From assembly GCA_947095535.1 (NCBI GenBank), contig OX352773.1, forward strand, positions 92,662,670 to 92,726,669: a stretch of 64,000 nucleotides of DNA, written 5' to 3'. The DNA is from Poecilobothrus nobilitatus (Eukaryota; Arthropoda; Insecta; Diptera; Dolichopodidae). Shown piece by piece: positions 61,683 to 64,000 of the stretch. The notes below the pieces were generated by a model, which worked only from the letters and a program-made list of their open reading frames with translations, had not been told where the DNA came from and did no database searches. The position numbers were made by a program, and so were the translations under genes. How positions within the stretch are numbered: the stretch's first letter is position 1; each line of letters opens with the position of its first letter.

Positions 61683-62141
61683 CACTACAGCGAAATAGTC
61701 TAAAAAATAGCATTTAAAAATAAAAAATGAAGTAACATCTAAATTTTTCCTGTTTTTGTAAAAATATACATATTTTAACATCAACGAGTTTAACATTCGG
61801 CATTTGTATTTTAAAATATTTTTCGACAAAAGACTGTCTCCCTCATGTCATCTGTCACCTGTCTGGCATCAGTAATTGTATTAAATTCTGCAATCAACAG
61901 TTATACAAAATGATTCTTTTCTTCATTTTATACATTTCTAGAGAAATGAAAAAAGATTTAAAATTTACATATTTTCTTTCATTATTTACTTTTATGTAAT
62001 ATTTTATGTATTATTTTATGTAAATAATACTATGTAAATGAAATAGAATCTAAAAGTAAATGGAATAACATCTAAAGGAAATTTTGTATATTTTTTTTAG
62101 ACGTTATTTCATTTTTTACTTTTAGACGCTTTGTTGTAGTG
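61683..62141. mobile_element. 459-bp MITE with CACTACARC termini
   Basis: The left end, from CACTACAGCGAAATAGTCTA, continues through AAAAATGAAGTAACATCTAAA. The reverse complement of the right end is CACTACAACAAAGCGTCTAA, continuing through AAAAATGAAATAACGTCTAAA. A third copy of the inner block, AATGGAATAACATCTAAAGG, lies at about 62061-62080. The flanks CTAAATAAG (left) and CTAAAAAG (right) may be a decayed 8-bp duplication, which would suggest hAT type. There is no transposase frame. Confidence 0.65.
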
Positions 62142-62144
62142 TCG

Positions 62145-62495
62145 CTAAAAAGATTTCTTTTAATTGAAAATGAGCAAATAATGTTCATAAACATTTGTTA
62201 TGTAAGTAAAGTGTAATAGAAGAGGTAATTTTAATAATTTTTCCATCTAACTTTTAATTTTTTGTTTAACAAAATCAGAATACAAATTGCAATGTTGTAC
62301 ATACTATAAAATTCGACATATTTGGGTAAATATTGCATAACGAAAACTTATTGCGAAAATTGATAGAAATGGAAATTTTTTCAAAAGAAAAGCAAAAATC
62401 TATTCTTGTTAGAATTAACAGACCATATTAATATGTTAGCCGTGATTTATTAATATGTTAGATGTCATATTCTTCTAAATTTTTTAGAATGAAAT
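62145..62495. other. AT-rich noncoding stretch
   Basis: I see no gene. Confidence 0.55.
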
Positions 62496-62497
62496 AA

Positions 62498-62710
62498 TTC
62501 CGCCAGGGAAAAAAGAAAGTTGAAATAACTTTACGTCGTGAAGAGAAAGCTTCTTCAGAAATGTGTGGATATTGTAACGTATTAAAATATAATAAAGCTA
62601 CTGGTTTTAATTACTGCCATAATGGCAAACTATGCTATGTGTCTGATTCAAATAATGATTTTCCAAATAATTTGTCTGATGATCAACCCTTTTTTAGCCT
62701 TGTCAATTAA
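62498..62710 (+). pseudogene. Small frame resembling a Helitron-type N-terminal zinc-binding motif
   Basis: Seventy codons are open between stops, from 62498 to TAA at 62708-62710. The frame reads RREEKASSEMCGYCNVLKYN and continues with YCHNGKLCYV and FPNNLSDDQPFFSLV. A C-x2-C-x-L-K pair followed by a C-x2-GK and an acidic, proline-containing stretch is the pattern found at the start of Helitron Rep/helicase proteins and their decayed copies. Base composition is richer than the flanks. No Rep or helicase motif follows before AT-rich sequence, so this would be a fragment. It could also be a chance similarity. Confidence 0.35.
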
Positions 62711-62924
62711 ATTTTCAAACTTTTGTGGAGTTTATTCGCCAGTACGATAATGTAAATGTATTTCCATCTGTGGCATTTGTACAATTGCCCAGGGGTTTTC
62801 CTAGTATTGATATAATTGTAGTGTTTGTTGGTTCTTTGTTAATCCAAAAATGAAAGACTTCTTACTTATTCCAGGTTCCGAAACTAATGTCTCCTTTTCT
62901 TTAATTCACAATGCTTTCAACTTA

Positions 62925-62988
62925 ATCTATTACTAATTTGATCTATTACTAATTTGATCTATTACTAATTTAATCTATTACTAACTTA
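62925..62988. repeat. 16-bp minisatellite, 4 copies
   Basis: ATCTATTACTAATTTG is repeated four times head to tail, the last two copies with one and two changes. Confidence 0.92.
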
Positions 62989-62989
62989 T

Positions 62990-64000
62990 GTACTGATAAC
63001 CTATAAAGATTTATGATCATTATTGTAAATGCGTTTACATAACATACGCTCATTATTTTACAATAATAGAAAGGTTAGATATTATAGAAAAATTTCTGGT
63101 TTTTATGTAATTTAGATAGGTGAGGCAATGTGCCTAATAAGCAACTAGTAATCCCCATACGGTTCTTGTGACCATTGTAACAAGTGGATACAGTATTAAT
63201 TTTGAAATCTATAGAATATTATAATTTAGAATTATATACTCAACCCTTTTTATATCAAAGGTAGGAAAATAAAAATGTCTAGTTGAATTTCTAGTTCGTT
63301 TCAATCTTCAATTCTTAAATCTCTTAGACTTCATTTCGTTGAATATATATCTATGGCTATATAAACATATGTCTATAGTAGTGGGAGTCTTGATTCTTGA
63401 TGGGGCATTTTGACTGTCTACTATTTAGAATTGATGTTACATTCCATTAATTTTACTTATATTGAGAAAAAATTAATTTTTTACTTAAATGTTACAAAAT
63501 GAACAGCAAGCTTCATAATGCCATATAGCAAGTTTTGTAACATATTAAACTAACTTCAAATATTAAGTTATTTTAAATAAGTTAAAAGAGCAGTTTATTT
63601 TTTCTTTACTTATTATTAAAAATAAAGCTTTTTTCTAAGTGACTTACTACTTCTTAAACCATAACAGTTATTGCAGGGTACCTTGCATGTCTTGTACTTT
63701 TTCTTTATCAAAGGGGAGTTACTTAGTACTTTTGTTATACAAGAAAACAGAAAGAACTCTTGAATATCATCCTTTATTTCCATTCTAGTCAAGGTCATAA
63801 CATAACCTTAAAAGCCATGATATTTCTTTTTTATCCAATTTTCGATCATTTTCGTTTTTTTTTTTTGTGCAAATTAATATTTACAGAATGCTCCATATTA
63901 ATTTCAGTAACAAAAAAAATAATTAATTGTTTTTCGAATATTCACTTTACAGATTAATAATTTTTCTTTATTTTGTTTTTTTTTTAAATTAAACATTTTC
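62990..64000. other. AT-rich noncoding stretch
   Basis: I see no gene. The short frames at 63616-63957 on both strands overlap each other and have no domain. Confidence 0.55.

Overview
The window is 64 kb of eukaryotic, strongly AT-rich nuclear DNA (judged by eye, not computed), full of long poly-A and poly-T runs and (AT)n stretches. I find no host gene with a convincing multi-codon exon structure, no rRNA or functional tRNA gene, and nothing bacterial. The retroelement mix (I-clade, jockey/R1-like, CR1-like with a PHD-type ORF1, RTE-like), tRNA-derived SINEs and many small inverted-repeat elements suggest an arthropod, most likely an insect. I cannot name the species.

The simplest reading is a long intron or gene desert filled with decayed transposable elements. 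The best host signal is at 6856-6897. A branch-point-like CTAAT, a pyrimidine tract and ACAG are followed at once by GTGAGT, the composite 3'/5' splice signature of a recursive splice site (ratchet point). A second donor 53 nt downstream could define a small exon. If real, the window lies inside a large plus-strand intron.

Layout: 1-8.2 kb holds a 1.1-kb terminal-inverted-repeat (TIR) element (2554-3694), a copy of a dispersed repeat (4605-5085) and the splice signal. 8.2-10.9 kb is a badly decayed CR1-like retrotransposon. 12-26 kb holds small TIR and fold-back elements, a minus-strand SINE (16.3 kb), a jockey-like reverse transcriptase (RT) relic (19-20 kb) and a probable pogo/Tigger end (24.4-24.7 kb). 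30-35 kb has three more RT relics, two of them head to head. 37.9-38.5 kb is a TIR element carrying a 35-bp minisatellite. 44.9-47.2 kb is a minus-strand jockey-like relic, and a 283-bp RTE-like insertion with a perfect 14-bp target-site duplication sits in its 3' flank. 48-50 kb has two repeat elements, and 51.2 kb a plus-strand SINE. 52.2-58.6 kb is the best-preserved part: an RTE-like 3' fragment next to an almost full-length I-clade element, minus strand, with gag-like ORF1, apurinic endonuclease, RT and RNase H. Its ORF1 is split by an inserted repeat. 59-64 kb is AT-rich with one TIR element and a small Helitron-like zinc-finger frame.

None of the element genes is intact, so no genes here are likely to work together. 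The value of the window lies in the candidate recursive splice site, the nested insertion order, and several small TIR families that look uncatalogued.
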